Assembly: GCA_963757155.1 (NCBI GenBank)
Contig: CAVWQS010000040.1
Span: 620,001 to 684,000 of the forward strand
Length of the DNA stretch: 64,000 nt
Source: DASXQK01 sp963757155
GTDB taxonomy: Bacteria > Pseudomonadota > Alphaproteobacteria > Dongiales > Dongiaceae
Reading direction: 5' to 3'
The position numbers were made by a program, and so were the translations under genes. A model generated the notes under the pieces. It saw only the letters and a list, made by a program, of their open reading frames with translations. It was not told the origin of the DNA and ran no database searches. Of this stretch, positions 1-8,765 are shown in pieces; position 1 is the stretch's first letter; each line of letters begins with the position of its first letter.

Positions 1-950
1 CCATGCAGGATCAGCTCGGCATCCGCGACGGTCATGCGCCCGATGGCATGGAAGGCCTCCGGCATGGCGCCGGTGCGATGGGCCGAGAGCAGGATTCCAT
101 CGCCGGCCCGGCGCGCCGCATCATGCGGCGAGGCGGGCTCCTCGGGAAAGACGTCGATGGCGGCCCTGAGACGGCCCAGCTTCACATGGCGCAGCAGCTC
201 GGGAAAATCGACGACCGCCGCACGGCTCATCAGCAGCAGCGCCGCGCCGTCCTGCAGCAGCGCGAGCTCGCGCCGGCCGAGGAAACCCTCGTTCTCCGTG
301 GTGACGCTCGCCAGCACGAAGACGATGCGCGAGGTCGCCAGCAACTCATCGAGAGGCGTGGGGCGGCAGTCATGGGCGAGGATCAGGTCGTCCGGCAGCC
401 ACGGGTCGTAGACCGCGACGGGGTTGCGGAAGGGCACCAGCAAGCCCCGCAACGCGCGGCCGAGATCGCCGAAGCCGATGAGCCCGACGGGCGCGCCCGC
501 GAAGAGAAAGCAGCCCTCATTGCCGGCGAGGCCGTATTTCTCGTGGCCCGCCCTGAAGGCGCGGTCCGCCGCCGAGATCCCGCGCGCCAAATCGATGGCC
601 ATGGCCAGCGCCGCTTCGGCGACGGCGGGGGCGAAGGCCGCCGTCGGGCTCAGCACCCAGATGCCCCGCGCTTGGCAGGCCTCGTAATCGATATTGGGCA
701 GGAAATTTGTCTCGACGTTGAAGATCGCCCGGAGCGCCTTGGCCTGCTCGAGCCGCGCCCGCGGCATGGCCGTCTGGCCGATCAGGATCGCCGTCTCCGG
801 CAGAAGCTGATCCACCATATCCTCGGGCATCGGCCGGTCCTCGGAGACGACCAGCCGGCCCAGGGTTTCCAGCCGCCGGCGCGTGGCGGCATCGCAGATG
901 AGATCGAGAGTCCGCGGCAGCGGATCGACAAGGATCAACGGCTTGGCCAT
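1..950 (-). CDS. D-isomer specific 2-hydroxyacid dehydrogenase, 3'-truncated
   Basis: NAD(P)-dependent oxidoreductase of the D-2-hydroxyacid dehydrogenase family, which interconverts 2-hydroxy acids and 2-keto acids in the cytoplasm. About 316 codons are visible and the C-terminus lies beyond the left edge. The reverse strand reads MAKPLILVDPLPRTLD from an ATG at 950, preceded by the good ribosome-binding stretch GGGAGAGAGG. The Rossmann glycine motif reads GLIGFGDLG. Candidate catalytic residues are the Arg in SRAAVVDF, the Glu in DVFPEEP and the His in LLSAHRTGA, in the family order. The usual NxxRG loop reads MSRAAVVD, a mild departure. Substrate cannot be told from sequence; glyoxylate/hydroxypyruvate or phosphoglycerate-like acids are possible. 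It is separated from ligA by about 130 bp. Confidence 0.85.
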   Translation of the reverse strand, partial: MAKPLILVDPLPRTLDLICDAATRRRLETLGRLVVSEDRPMPEDMVDQLLPETAILIGQTAMPRARLEQAKALRAIFNVETNFLPNIDYEACQARGIWVLSPTAAFAPAVAEAALAMAIDLARGISAADRAFRAGHEKYGLAGNEGCFLFAGAPVGLIGFGDLGRALRGLLVPFRNPVAVYDPWLPDDLILAHDCRPTPLDELLATSRIVFVLASVTTENEGFLGRRELALLQDGAALLLMSRAAVVDFPELLRHVKLGRLRAAIDVFPEEPASPHDAARRAGDGILLSAHRTGAMPEAFHAIGRMTVADAELILH

Positions 951-1080
951 CGGGCCTCTCTCCCGGTGCCGCCCTTCTTGCGGGGACGGCTGCCGGAATT
1001 ACCGATTAAATCGATTCTGGGGGCAAGTGGCAGAATATAGTTCGGCGGGAGGCCAAGCACGGCCACTAGGGCCAGGCGCG

Positions 1081-3186
1081 TCAACCTTCGCCGATCAGCT
1101 TCAGCCAGGAATCCTCGTCCAGCACCGCGACGCCCAGCTCGGCGGCCTTCTTCGCCTTGGAGCCGGGGTCGGCGCCCACCACGAGATAATCGGTGTTCTT
1201 GGAGATCGAGCCCGCCACCTTGGCGCCGAGGGTCTCGGCGCGGGCTTTGGCCTCGGGGCGGGTCATCTTCTCCAGGCTGCCGGTGAAGACGACGGTCTTG
1301 CCGGCGACCTTGGAATGCGCGAGGCCCGCCGGCGCGATGAACTCCTCCACCGCCACCTCCTGCTCCAGGTCTTTCAGGACGGCAATGTTATGGGGCTCGG
1401 CGAAGAAGCCGATGATATCGGCGGCGACGGAGGGGCCGATGCCTTCGATGGAATCGAGCTCCTGCAGGGCCGGGCTCTCGGGATCCTGGGCCTCCTGCAT
1501 CGCCTGGCGCCAGCGGGCCAGCGAGCCGTAGTTTCGGGCGAGCAGGCGCGCCGTGGCGTCGCCGACCTGGGGGATGCCCAGCGCATAGATGAATCGTTCG
1601 AGGCTGATCTGGCGCCGGGCCTCGATGGCATCCATGAGCTTGGCGACGGATTGCTTGCCCCAGCCTTCGCGCTCCTCGAGCGCGGCGCGATGCCGCTTCA
1701 GGCGGAAGATGTCCCCCGGGGTCTTGATCAGCTTGTCCTCGAGGAGCTCGGCCACGCGCTTGTCGCCCAGGCCTTCGATGTCGAAGGCGTTGCGGCTCAC
1801 GAAATGGCGCAGCCGCTCCACCGCCTGGGCGGCGCAGATCAGCCCGCCGGTGCAGCGCCGCACGACCTCGCCCGGCTCGCGGATGGCGAGGCTGCCGCAG
1901 ACGGGGCAGTGATCCGGGAATTTATAGGGCTTGGAATTCTTCGGCCGCGCCTTTTCCACCACTGCGAGGATCTGGGGGATCACATCGCCCGCGCGCTGCA
2001 GGATGACTCGGTCGCCGATGCGCACATCCTTGCGCGCGATCTCGTCCTCGTTGTGCAGCGTGGCGCGGGCGACCATGACGCCGCCGACATTGATGGGCTC
2101 GAGCTCGGCCACCGGGGTCAGCGCGCCGGTGCGCCCGACCTGGATGCGGATGTCGCGCAGCAGGGTCTCGGCCTGTTCGGCAGGGAATTTATGGGCGATC
2201 GCCCAGCGCGGCGCGCGGCTCACCATGCCCAGGCGCTCCTGCCAGTCGCGCCGGTCGACCTTGTAGACCACGCCGTCGATGTCATAGGGCAGCTCGGCGC
2301 GCTGCGACTGGATATGGGCGTGGAAGGCGAGCGCCTCCTCGACATTGGCGCAGAGCCTGGCCAGGGGATTGACGGCGAAGCCTCGGGCTTCGAGCTTCCT
2401 CAGGAAATCGGATTGGCTCGTGCCGAGGGCGGCCCGATCCATCTCGCCCGGCGAATAGGCGAAGAAATGCAAGGGGCGGCTGGCGGTGATGCTCGCATCG
2501 AGCTGGCGCACGCTGCCGGCCGCCCCGTTGCGCGGATTGGCGAAGAGGGGCTCGCCCGCCGCCTGGCGGCGCTCGTTCAGCTTGGCGAAGTCGCTGCGGC
2601 GCATATAGACCTCGCCGCGCACCTCGAAGATCTTGGGCGGGGCGGCACCCCTCAGGGTCTTGGGCACATCCGCCAGGGTCCTGAGATTGGCGGTGATGTC
2701 CTCGCCCACCGTCCCGTCGCCGCGGGTGGCGCCCTGGATGAACTCCCCGTCCTCATAGCGCAGGCTCGCCGAGAGCCCGTCGATCTTGGGCTCTGCCATC
2801 ACCTCGACGGGGACATCCTCGGCCAGGCCGAGGAAGCGGCGCACCCGGGCGAAGAAATCGCGGACATCGGCTTCCTCGAAGGCATTGTCGAGGGAGAGCA
2901 TGGGCAGGGAATGGCGGACCTTGGCGAAGCCGGAGGCTGCCGGGGCGCCCACCTTCTCGCTCGGGCTGTCGGCGCGGCGCAGCTCGGGAAAGCGCGCCTC
3001 GATCGCCTGATTGCGCTGGACCAGCGCGTCATAGGCCGCGTCCGACACCTCCGGCGCGTCCTTCTGATAGTAGAGCTGGCTGTGATGAGCGATCTGGCCT
3101 GCGAGATCGGCAAGGGCGGCCTTCGCTTCGGCCTTGGTCAGCTTGTCGACCGGTTTCTCCGGTGCCGCCTTCCGCGGTTTCTTCAT
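1081..3186 (-). CDS. ligA: NAD+-dependent DNA ligase LigA
   Basis: Essential replicative ligase that seals nicks using NAD+. The 701-residue length is normal for the family. The adenylation-domain motif EPKIDG places the nucleotidyl lysine near residue 134. An OB-fold region follows, then a four-cysteine zinc finger (CPVCGS, RRCTGG, LICAAQ, around residue 440), helix-hairpin-helix repeats and a C-terminal BRCT domain containing GKTVVFTGSLEKM. The ATG at 3186 follows GGAGGTGGAGC and overlaps the recN stop codon by 4 bp, so it is the last gene of a bamD-recN-ligA unit, a common alphaproteobacterial arrangement. Confidence 0.98.
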   Translation of the reverse strand: MKKPRKAAPEKPVDKLTKAEAKAALADLAGQIAHHSQLYYQKDAPEVSDAAYDALVQRNQAIEARFPELRRADSPSEKVGAPAASGFAKVRHSLPMLSLDNAFEEADVRDFFARVRRFLGLAEDVPVEVMAEPKIDGLSASLRYEDGEFIQGATRGDGTVGEDITANLRTLADVPKTLRGAAPPKIFEVRGEVYMRRSDFAKLNERRQAAGEPLFANPRNGAAGSVRQLDASITASRPLHFFAYSPGEMDRAALGTSQSDFLRKLEARGFAVNPLARLCANVEEALAFHAHIQSQRAELPYDIDGVVYKVDRRDWQERLGMVSRAPRWAIAHKFPAEQAETLLRDIRIQVGRTGALTPVAELEPINVGGVMVARATLHNEDEIARKDVRIGDRVILQRAGDVIPQILAVVEKARPKNSKPYKFPDHCPVCGSLAIREPGEVVRRCTGGLICAAQAVERLRHFVSRNAFDIEGLGDKRVAELLEDKLIKTPGDIFRLKRHRAALEEREGWGKQSVAKLMDAIEARRQISLERFIYALGIPQVGDATARLLARNYGSLARWRQAMQEAQDPESPALQELDSIEGIGPSVAADIIGFFAEPHNIAVLKDLEQEVAVEEFIAPAGLAHSKVAGKTVVFTGSLEKMTRPEAKARAETLGAKVAGSISKNTDYLVVGADPGSKAKKAAELGVAVLDEDSWLKLIGEG

Positions 3187-4850
3187 GCTCCACCTCCTGC
3201 GGCGATCAGCCGATCCGCCGCCGCCCGCGCCTCGTCGCTGACGGTGGCGCCGGAGAGCATGCGGGCGATCTCCTCGCGCCGGGCCGGCCCGTCGAGGGCG
3301 ACGACGCCGGTCAGATTACCGGCTTTGCCGCTGCTCTTCTCCACCCGCCAGTGATGGGTCGCTTGCGCGGCGACCTGGGGCGAATGGGTGACGACCAGCA
3401 GCTGGCGCTTGGCCGAGAGCCGTGCCAGCCGCTCGCCGACGGCGGCCGCCGTGGCGCCGCCGATGCCGCTGTCGACCTCGTCGAACACCATGGTGGGGGC
3501 GCTGCCTGAGCCGGCGAGCACGACCTTGAGGGCGAGCAGGAACCGCGCCAGCTCGCCGCCCGAGGCGATGCGCCCGATGGGCCCCGGCGCCGCACCGGGG
3601 TTGGTCGCGACCTCGAAAGCGATGCGATCCTGCCCCCGTGGCCCCCATTGCGGCTCCGCCAGCCGCTCGAGCCTCGTGGCGAAGCTCGCCTTCTCGAGCT
3701 TCAGGGGGGCGAGCTCCGCCAGCACGGCCTTGTCGAGCTTGGCCGCGGTCTTGCGCCGGGTGGCGGAGAGGCGCTCGGCGGCGTCGATATAGGCCTGGCG
3801 CGCCAGGACCTCGGCCTTGGCGAGGCCCGCGAGCGCGCCGCTGCGGTCGTCCAGCCGGGCGAGCTGGGCATCGAAGCGCTCGGCCAGGGCGGCCAGGTCG
3901 TCGACGGCGACATTGTGCTTGCGCGCGAGATCGCGCAGCGCGAAGAGCCGCTCCTCCAGCTTCTCCAGCCGGCGGGGATCGGCGTCGAGATCGCGGGCCA
4001 GGCGGTTCAGCTGCTCCACCGCCTCGGTCAGCTCCGCCTGCGCGCGGTCGAGGGCGGCGACCGCCGGATCCAGCCGGCCGCCGGCCTTGTCGGAGATCCG
4101 GTCGAGGCGGCGCCGCGCCTGATTGAGCAGGGTCTCGCCCCCGCGCTGGCCGCCGAGATCCTCCAGCGCCGCCTCCAGGGCCTCGCCGAGCTTGGCGCGA
4201 TGCATCATCAGGCTGCGCTGCTCGGCGAGCCCCGCTTCCTCGCCGGGCTCGGGCTTGATCGCGGCCAGCTCCTCGGCGGCATGGCGCAGAAAAGCCTCGT
4301 CCCGCCGCGCCGCTTCGATCTCCGCCTCGGCGGCGGCGCGCGCCGCACTGGCCTCCTGCCAGGCGCGCCAGGCCGCGGCGGTGCCGGCCGTATCGTGGCC
4401 GCCATGGGCGTCCAGCATCTCGCCATGGGTGGCGGGATCGAGCAGGCCATGCTGCTCGAACTGGCCGACGATCTCCACCAGCCCGTCGCCGATCTGGCGC
4501 AGCAGGCCGACGCCCACGGGCTGGTCGTTGATGAAGGCGCGGCTGCGGCCGTCGGCGCCGATCTGCCGGCGGAGGAGAAGATTGCCTTCGACCTCGAGGC
4601 CCTGCTCGGCGAGAAGGGCGGCGGCCGGATGGCGCGGGGGCAGGTCGAACTCGGCGGTCACGCTCGCCTGGGCGGCACCCCGGCGCAGCAGGCCGGCATC
4701 GGCGCGCGCGCCCAGCGCCAGGCCCAGAGCATCGAGAAGGATCGATTTGCCGGCGCCGGTCTCGCCGGTGAGCACGCTCAGCCCCGGCGCGAAGGCGAGA
4801 TCGAGGCGGTCGATCAGGACGATGTCGCGGATGGCAAGTCCGAGGAGCAT
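3183..4850 (-). CDS. recN: DNA repair protein RecN
   Basis: SMC-like ATPase acting in double-strand break repair and sister cohesion. The protein is 555 residues. Walker A GETGAGKS lies at about residues 29-36, a long central coiled coil follows, and the C-terminal half carries the signature IASGGELARFLLALK and Walker B TMVFDEVDSGIGG. It is read intact in a single frame. It starts 15 bp after the bamD stop codon and its stop overlaps the ligA start, implying translational coupling. Confidence 0.97.
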   Translation of the reverse strand: MLLGLAIRDIVLIDRLDLAFAPGLSVLTGETGAGKSILLDALGLALGARADAGLLRRGAAQASVTAEFDLPPRHPAAALLAEQGLEVEGNLLLRRQIGADGRSRAFINDQPVGVGLLRQIGDGLVEIVGQFEQHGLLDPATHGEMLDAHGGHDTAGTAAAWRAWQEASAARAAAEAEIEAARRDEAFLRHAAEELAAIKPEPGEEAGLAEQRSLMMHRAKLGEALEAALEDLGGQRGGETLLNQARRRLDRISDKAGGRLDPAVAALDRAQAELTEAVEQLNRLARDLDADPRRLEKLEERLFALRDLARKHNVAVDDLAALAERFDAQLARLDDRSGALAGLAKAEVLARQAYIDAAERLSATRRKTAAKLDKAVLAELAPLKLEKASFATRLERLAEPQWGPRGQDRIAFEVATNPGAAPGPIGRIASGGELARFLLALKVVLAGSGSAPTMVFDEVDSGIGGATAAAVGERLARLSAKRQLLVVTHSPQVAAQATHHWRVEKSSGKAGNLTGVVALDGPARREEIARMLSGATVSDEARAAADRLIAAGGGA

Positions 4851-4865
4851 CGCCTTCAGCGCCTG

Positions 4866-5714
4866 TCAGAAGACGTCGTTGAGCCAGGAGCCGGGCTTCG
4901 CCTCCGGCTTCAGGTTCTTCGCTTTCAAGAGGTCATAGCTGACCTGATACCAGGAGCTGCCCGGATAGTTGTAGCCGAGCACCGCGGCCGCCGTCTGGGC
5001 CTCGTCGGTGACGCCCAGCGCCAGATAGCATTCGGTCAGGCGCTCGAGGGCCTCCGGCACATGGCTCGTGGTCTGATATTTCTCGACCACGCTGCGGAAG
5101 CGGTTGATGGCCGCGAGATATTGCAGCCGGTTCTCGTACCAGCGCCCGATTTCCATATCCTTGCCGGCGAGATGGTCGCGGGTGAGATCGATCTTGAGGG
5201 CGGCATCGCGGGCATAGGACGTGTTCGGGAAGCGGTCGACCACCTCCTGCAGGGCGGCGAGTGCCTGCTCCGTTGTCTTCTGGTCGCGGCGCACATCCTC
5301 GATCTGCTCGTAGTAGCACAGCGCCTTCAGATAATAAGCGTAGGCAGCGTCCTTGTTGCCGGGATGCAGATCGAGGAAATGGTCGATGGCGCCGATGGCC
5401 TCGTCATAGCGATTGCCGCGGTAATAGGCATAGGCATCCATGATCTGGGCCTGGGGCGCGATGGCCGAGTAGGGATGCTGCGTCTCGACCTCTTCGAGGA
5501 ACCGGGTCGCATCGCTGATGTTGCCGGCTTGCAGGGCGGCCATGCCCTGGTTGTAGAGCGCCTCGGCCGGCTCATCGGGGATCTGATTGCGCCGCGCCAA
5601 ATCGGCATCCGATTGGCATCCCGACAGGCCCGTCCCAAGCAGGACCGCGCCCAGCAGGCCGCCGATCAAGGTCAGCGCCGCAAGTCGCGGCAACCGTCGC
5701 GCCCGATGGTCCAT
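4866..5714 (-). CDS. bamD: Outer-membrane assembly lipoprotein BamD (ComL)
   Basis: Lipoprotein component of the BAM complex that inserts beta-barrel proteins into the outer membrane. The 282-residue precursor has an N-terminal hydrophobic segment ending in a lipobox LSGC, with the lipidated cysteine near residue 33. Tetratricopeptide-type helical repeats fill the rest (for example ALYNQGMAALQAGN and YAYYLKALCYYEQI). It heads the bamD-recN-ligA unit; a strong promoter candidate lies about 50 bp upstream of the ATG. Confidence 0.95.
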   Translation of the reverse strand: MDHRARRLPRLAALTLIGGLLGAVLLGTGLSGCQSDADLARRNQIPDEPAEALYNQGMAALQAGNISDATRFLEEVETQHPYSAIAPQAQIMDAYAYYRGNRYDEAIGAIDHFLDLHPGNKDAAYAYYLKALCYYEQIEDVRRDQKTTEQALAALQEVVDRFPNTSYARDAALKIDLTRDHLAGKDMEIGRWYENRLQYLAAINRFRSVVEKYQTTSHVPEALERLTECYLALGVTDEAQTAAAVLGYNYPGSSWYQVSYDLLKAKNLKPEAKPGSWLNDVF

Positions 5715-5765
5715 TCAGCTCATGTCTCGCTGTGACGCGGCCGCCCGCATTATTTTGTGGGGCGC

Positions 5766-5794
5766 ACTATAGGCAGCGCGCTTCGGCCTCTCAA
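5766..5794 (-). promoter_or_regulatory. Candidate sigma-70 promoter of bamD-recN-ligA
   Basis: On the minus strand TTGAGA (5794-5789) and TATAGT (5771-5766) are separated by exactly 17 bp, close to the sigma-70 consensus. The -10 element ends 51 bp before the bamD start codon. This would separate bamD-recN-ligA transcription from the dcw cluster ending at lpxC. Assigned by pattern only. Confidence 0.6.
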
Positions 5795-5817
5795 GCGCCA
5801 GGGGTAAGCCGACGACG

Positions 5818-6768
5818 TCAGCCGCGAAGACCGGCCGCCCGCCGGGACTCGGGCATCACCGGGCCGCTGGCGTTGGAATCGCTCCAGCACCAGGCATCGC
5901 GGCGCTGGAACAGCGCGCGCAGGAGCCGATGGTTGAGCTTGTGGCCCGAGCGCCGGCCTTCGAAGTGGCCGATGATGGGCGCGCCGGCGAGATAGAGGTC
6001 GCCGAGCGCATCGAGCGCCTTGTGGCGCACGAACTCGTCCGGGAAGCGCAAGCCGCCTTCGTTCATGACGCCGTCATGGGTGACCACGATGGCGTTTTCG
6101 AGGGAGGCGCCGCGGGCGAGCCCCGCCGCGCGCAGTGCGTCGACCTCATGCAGGAAGCCGAAGGTGCGGGCCCGGCTCAGCTCGTTCTTGAAGGCGCCGT
6201 TGACCAGATCGATCTGGCAGCGTTGGCGCGCGATGGCGCCGGCGCCGTAATCGACCTCGAAGTCGATGGAGAAGCCGTCGCCCGGCCGGAGCGCCACGCT
6301 GCGCCCGCCGGCGGCGAGCGTCACCGGGCGCAGGATCTTGACGAAGCGGCGCGTGGCTTCGAGCTCGACCACCCCGGCGCATTCGATCAGGAAGACGAAG
6401 GGCCAGGCGCTGCCGTCCATGATCGGCAGCTCGGGCCCCTGGATCTCGATCAGCAGATTGTCGATGCCGCCGCCGGCCAGCGCCGCCATGACATGCTCGA
6501 TGGTGGCGATCTGGACGCCCTCGGATTCCAGCGCGGTGCACATGGGCATGTCGGCCACATGGCGCCAATTCGCGGGGATCGAGACGCCGCGCCCCGCGAG
6601 GTCGGTGCGGCGGAAGACGATTCCGGAGTTCGCAGGGGCAGGAAGCATGGCCATCGAAACATGACCGCCATGATGGAGGGCCGTACCGGAGCAATGGATC
6701 GCGTTCTTCAGTGTCGTCTGGCGCTGCAGCTCGCGGGCTTCCGGCGCCGGTCGTTCTGACTCAGTCAT
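5818..6768 (-). CDS. lpxC: UDP-3-O-acyl-N-acetylglucosamine deacetylase LpxC
   Basis: Zinc amidase catalysing the first committed step of lipid A synthesis. The 316-residue protein has both LpxC domains. Zinc ligands are recognisable as the His in IATIEHVMAAL (near residue 92) and the His and Asp of RHKALDALGD (near 249 and 253). The catalytic His in SGHKLNH lies near 276. The preceding codon is TTG, so the ATG at 6768 is preferred. It is the last gene of the dcw cluster, 142 bp downstream of ftsZ, as in many proteobacteria. Confidence 0.97.
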   Translation of the reverse strand: MTESERPAPEARELQRQTTLKNAIHCSGTALHHGGHVSMAMLPAPANSGIVFRRTDLAGRGVSIPANWRHVADMPMCTALESEGVQIATIEHVMAALAGGGIDNLLIEIQGPELPIMDGSAWPFVFLIECAGVVELEATRRFVKILRPVTLAAGGRSVALRPGDGFSIDFEVDYGAGAIARQRCQIDLVNGAFKNELSRARTFGFLHEVDALRAAGLARGASLENAIVVTHDGVMNEGGLRFPDEFVRHKALDALGDLYLAGAPIIGHFEGRRSGHKLNHRLLRALFQRRDAWCWSDSNASGPVMPESRRAAGLRG

Positions 6769-6819
6769 CAATGTTTTTCTCTCGAGATACCAGGTCGGCG
6801 ACCCCCTGCCTCACGGGGT

Positions 6820-6855
6820 CCCCCGGACCGGGGCTTGGCGCCACGTGTCCGGGGG
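6820..6855. repeat. Inverted repeat in the ftsZ-lpxC gap
   Basis: CCCCCGGAC (6820-6828) and GTCCGGGGG (6847-6855) form a perfect 9-bp stem around an 18-nt loop. A smaller GACCCC/GGGGTC hairpin lies just before it. There is no T-run on either strand, so it could be an attenuating or mRNA-stabilising structure between ftsZ and lpxC rather than a classic terminator. Confidence 0.4.
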
Positions 6856-6910
6856 TCCAGTGAAGGCGCCGACAGGGTATTGCCCTTTCGGCGTGGCGTC
6901 CAGTTCCCGT

Positions 6911-8666
6911 CTAGTTCGCCTGGCGCCTCAAAAACGCCGGGATGTCAAGCAGATCCTCCTCGGCCCGGCTGGTGGCCAGCCGATCCTTGGGGTCCAGCCC
7001 GCTGAGCCGCGGCTGCACCGGCGGGGCCGCATGAGAGGCGGCGGCCGGCTGGGCCGTATAGGTCGGCTGGGCGGGAGCAGGCTGAGGGGCAGCCGGCGCC
7101 GCCTGGGGGGCGGGGGCAGCCGCGGCCGGCCGCGGCGCCGGGCTGGCCCGAAGCTGCGGGGTGACCGGCTCCCGGGTCTCAGTGGCCGTAACCCGCGACC
7201 AGGCGCTTCCCGTTACCCTGCTGAAAAGATTGGGCATTTTGCGGGGTGCCGGGGCTGGCGGCGGGGCCGACAGGTGTTCCGCCTCCAACGGGGGGGCCAT
7301 TTCCGGCTGCGGCGCCGGGGGCATCCGTTGCACCGGCGGGGGGGCCACGAAGGGCTTCTCCGCCGGGGCTGTCCGCTGCGGCGCGGCCTGAGTGCGGGCC
7401 GGCTGGGCGGTCATGGCCGGCTGAGCCATTGCCGGCTGGGGGGCCGCCATGGCCGGCTGCGTCATCCGGGCCTCGGCCACCACGGGCGCCGTGGCGGGCG
7501 CATAGGCCGGGGCCGCCATGGCGACGGGCTGAGCCGCCAAGGCATTGGCGCCTGCCGTCTCGCGACGGATCTCCATGCCGCCGGCCGGGGCCGAGGCGAC
7601 CATGCCGGGCTCGTGGCGCTCGGCGGCCGGCGCCGGCACCGAACGGCCGGTTCCGGTCACCAGGCTGAGCGACACCGGGCGCGGCTGCTGCAAAGCGATG
7701 CCGTCGATGCCCGTGGCGACCACGGAGATGCGGACCTTGCCCTCGAGAGTGGGATCGAAGGTCGAGCCGAAGATGATATTGGCCTCGGGATCGACCTCGC
7801 TGCGGATCCGGTTGGCCGCCTCGTCGACCTCGAACAGGGTCATGTCGAGGCCGCCGGTGATGTTGATCAGCACGCCGCGCGCGCCCTTCATCGATACATC
7901 GTCGAGCAGCGGGTTGGAGATCGCCGCTTCGGCCGCCCCGATGGCGCGGTTCGGCCCCTCGGCCTCGCCGGTGCCCATCATCGCCTTGCCCATCTCGGTC
8001 ATGACGGCGCGGATATCGGCGAAATCCAGATTGATCAGGCCCGGCTTCACCATCAGATCGGTGACGCCGCGCACGCCGCAATCCAGCACCTGGTCCGCCA
8101 TGTTGAAGGCGTCCGCGAAGGTCGTCTTCTCATTGGCGATGCGGAACAGGTTCTGGTTGGGGATGATGATCAGGGTATCGACGAACTGCTGCATCTCCTG
8201 GATGCCGGCGTCGGCGATCCGCATGCGGTGCAGCCCTTCGAAATGGAAGGGTTTCGTCACCACGCCGACGGTCAGGATCCCCTGCTCGCGGGTGGCCGCG
8301 GCGATGACGGGCCCGGCACCGGTGCCCGTTCCGCCGCCCATGCCCGCGGTGATGAAGACCATGTTCGAGCCCTGGAGCTGAGCGATGATCTCGTCCAGCG
8401 CCTCCTCGGCGGCGGCGCGGCCGACGTCGGGACGCGACCCGGCGCCGAGCCCGGAGGTGAAGACTCTGACCCAGCTGGATGCGGCGCTGGCAGAGCGACT
8501 GCGCCAGGGCCTGGGCATCCGTATTGGCGACGATGAAATCGACGCCTTCCAGATTCTGCTTGATCATGTTGTTGACGGCGTTCCCGCCCGCGCCGCCGAC
8601 ACCGACAACGGTGATCTTGGGCTTGAGCTCGAACGGAGCGTTCGGCATCGAAAGGTTTAAGGTCAT
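6911..8666 (-). CDS. ftsZ: Cell division GTPase FtsZ (one +1 frameshift)
   Basis: Tubulin-like GTPase forming the division ring. The N-terminal part (VVGVGGAGGNAVNNMI, ANTDAQAL) is read from the ATG at 8666, which lies 6 nt after GGAGG; the ATG at 8672 abuts the Shine-Dalgarno and is less likely. The rest (GLGAGSRPDVG, the tubulin signature GGGTGTGAGP, then about 190 residues of Pro/Ala/Gln-rich linker, then the terminal peptide DLLDIPAFLRR) lies in another frame. The switch falls within 8459-8468, between IQLG and TSGLGAG, where 10 nt stand for the 9 expected. With one base removed the product is 584 residues, long but of the alphaproteobacterial type. No other ftsZ is in the window, and ftsZ is essential, so a sequencing insertion is the likely cause. 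Confidence 0.93.
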
Positions 8667-8765
8667 TTTCATCCTCCGTTGTCAGCGTACTGTCATGTCT
8701 TCGCCGGTCAAGCCGGCCGCGTTTGTGCCCGGATTTATTGACGTTCTCGACATCGCTTCCCGCCG

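Noticed and set aside
883..5735. Long plus-strand open frames opposite ligA, recN and bamD
   Set aside because: They are antisense shadows typical of GC-rich DNA, rich in Arg/Gly/Ala with no domain match, while the minus-strand genes are unmistakable.
8459..8468. Programmed +1 frameshifting in ftsZ as a regulatory device
   Set aside because: No slippery codon, adjacent stop or stimulatory structure is evident, and the same kind of +1 event recurs in six unrelated genes of the window.
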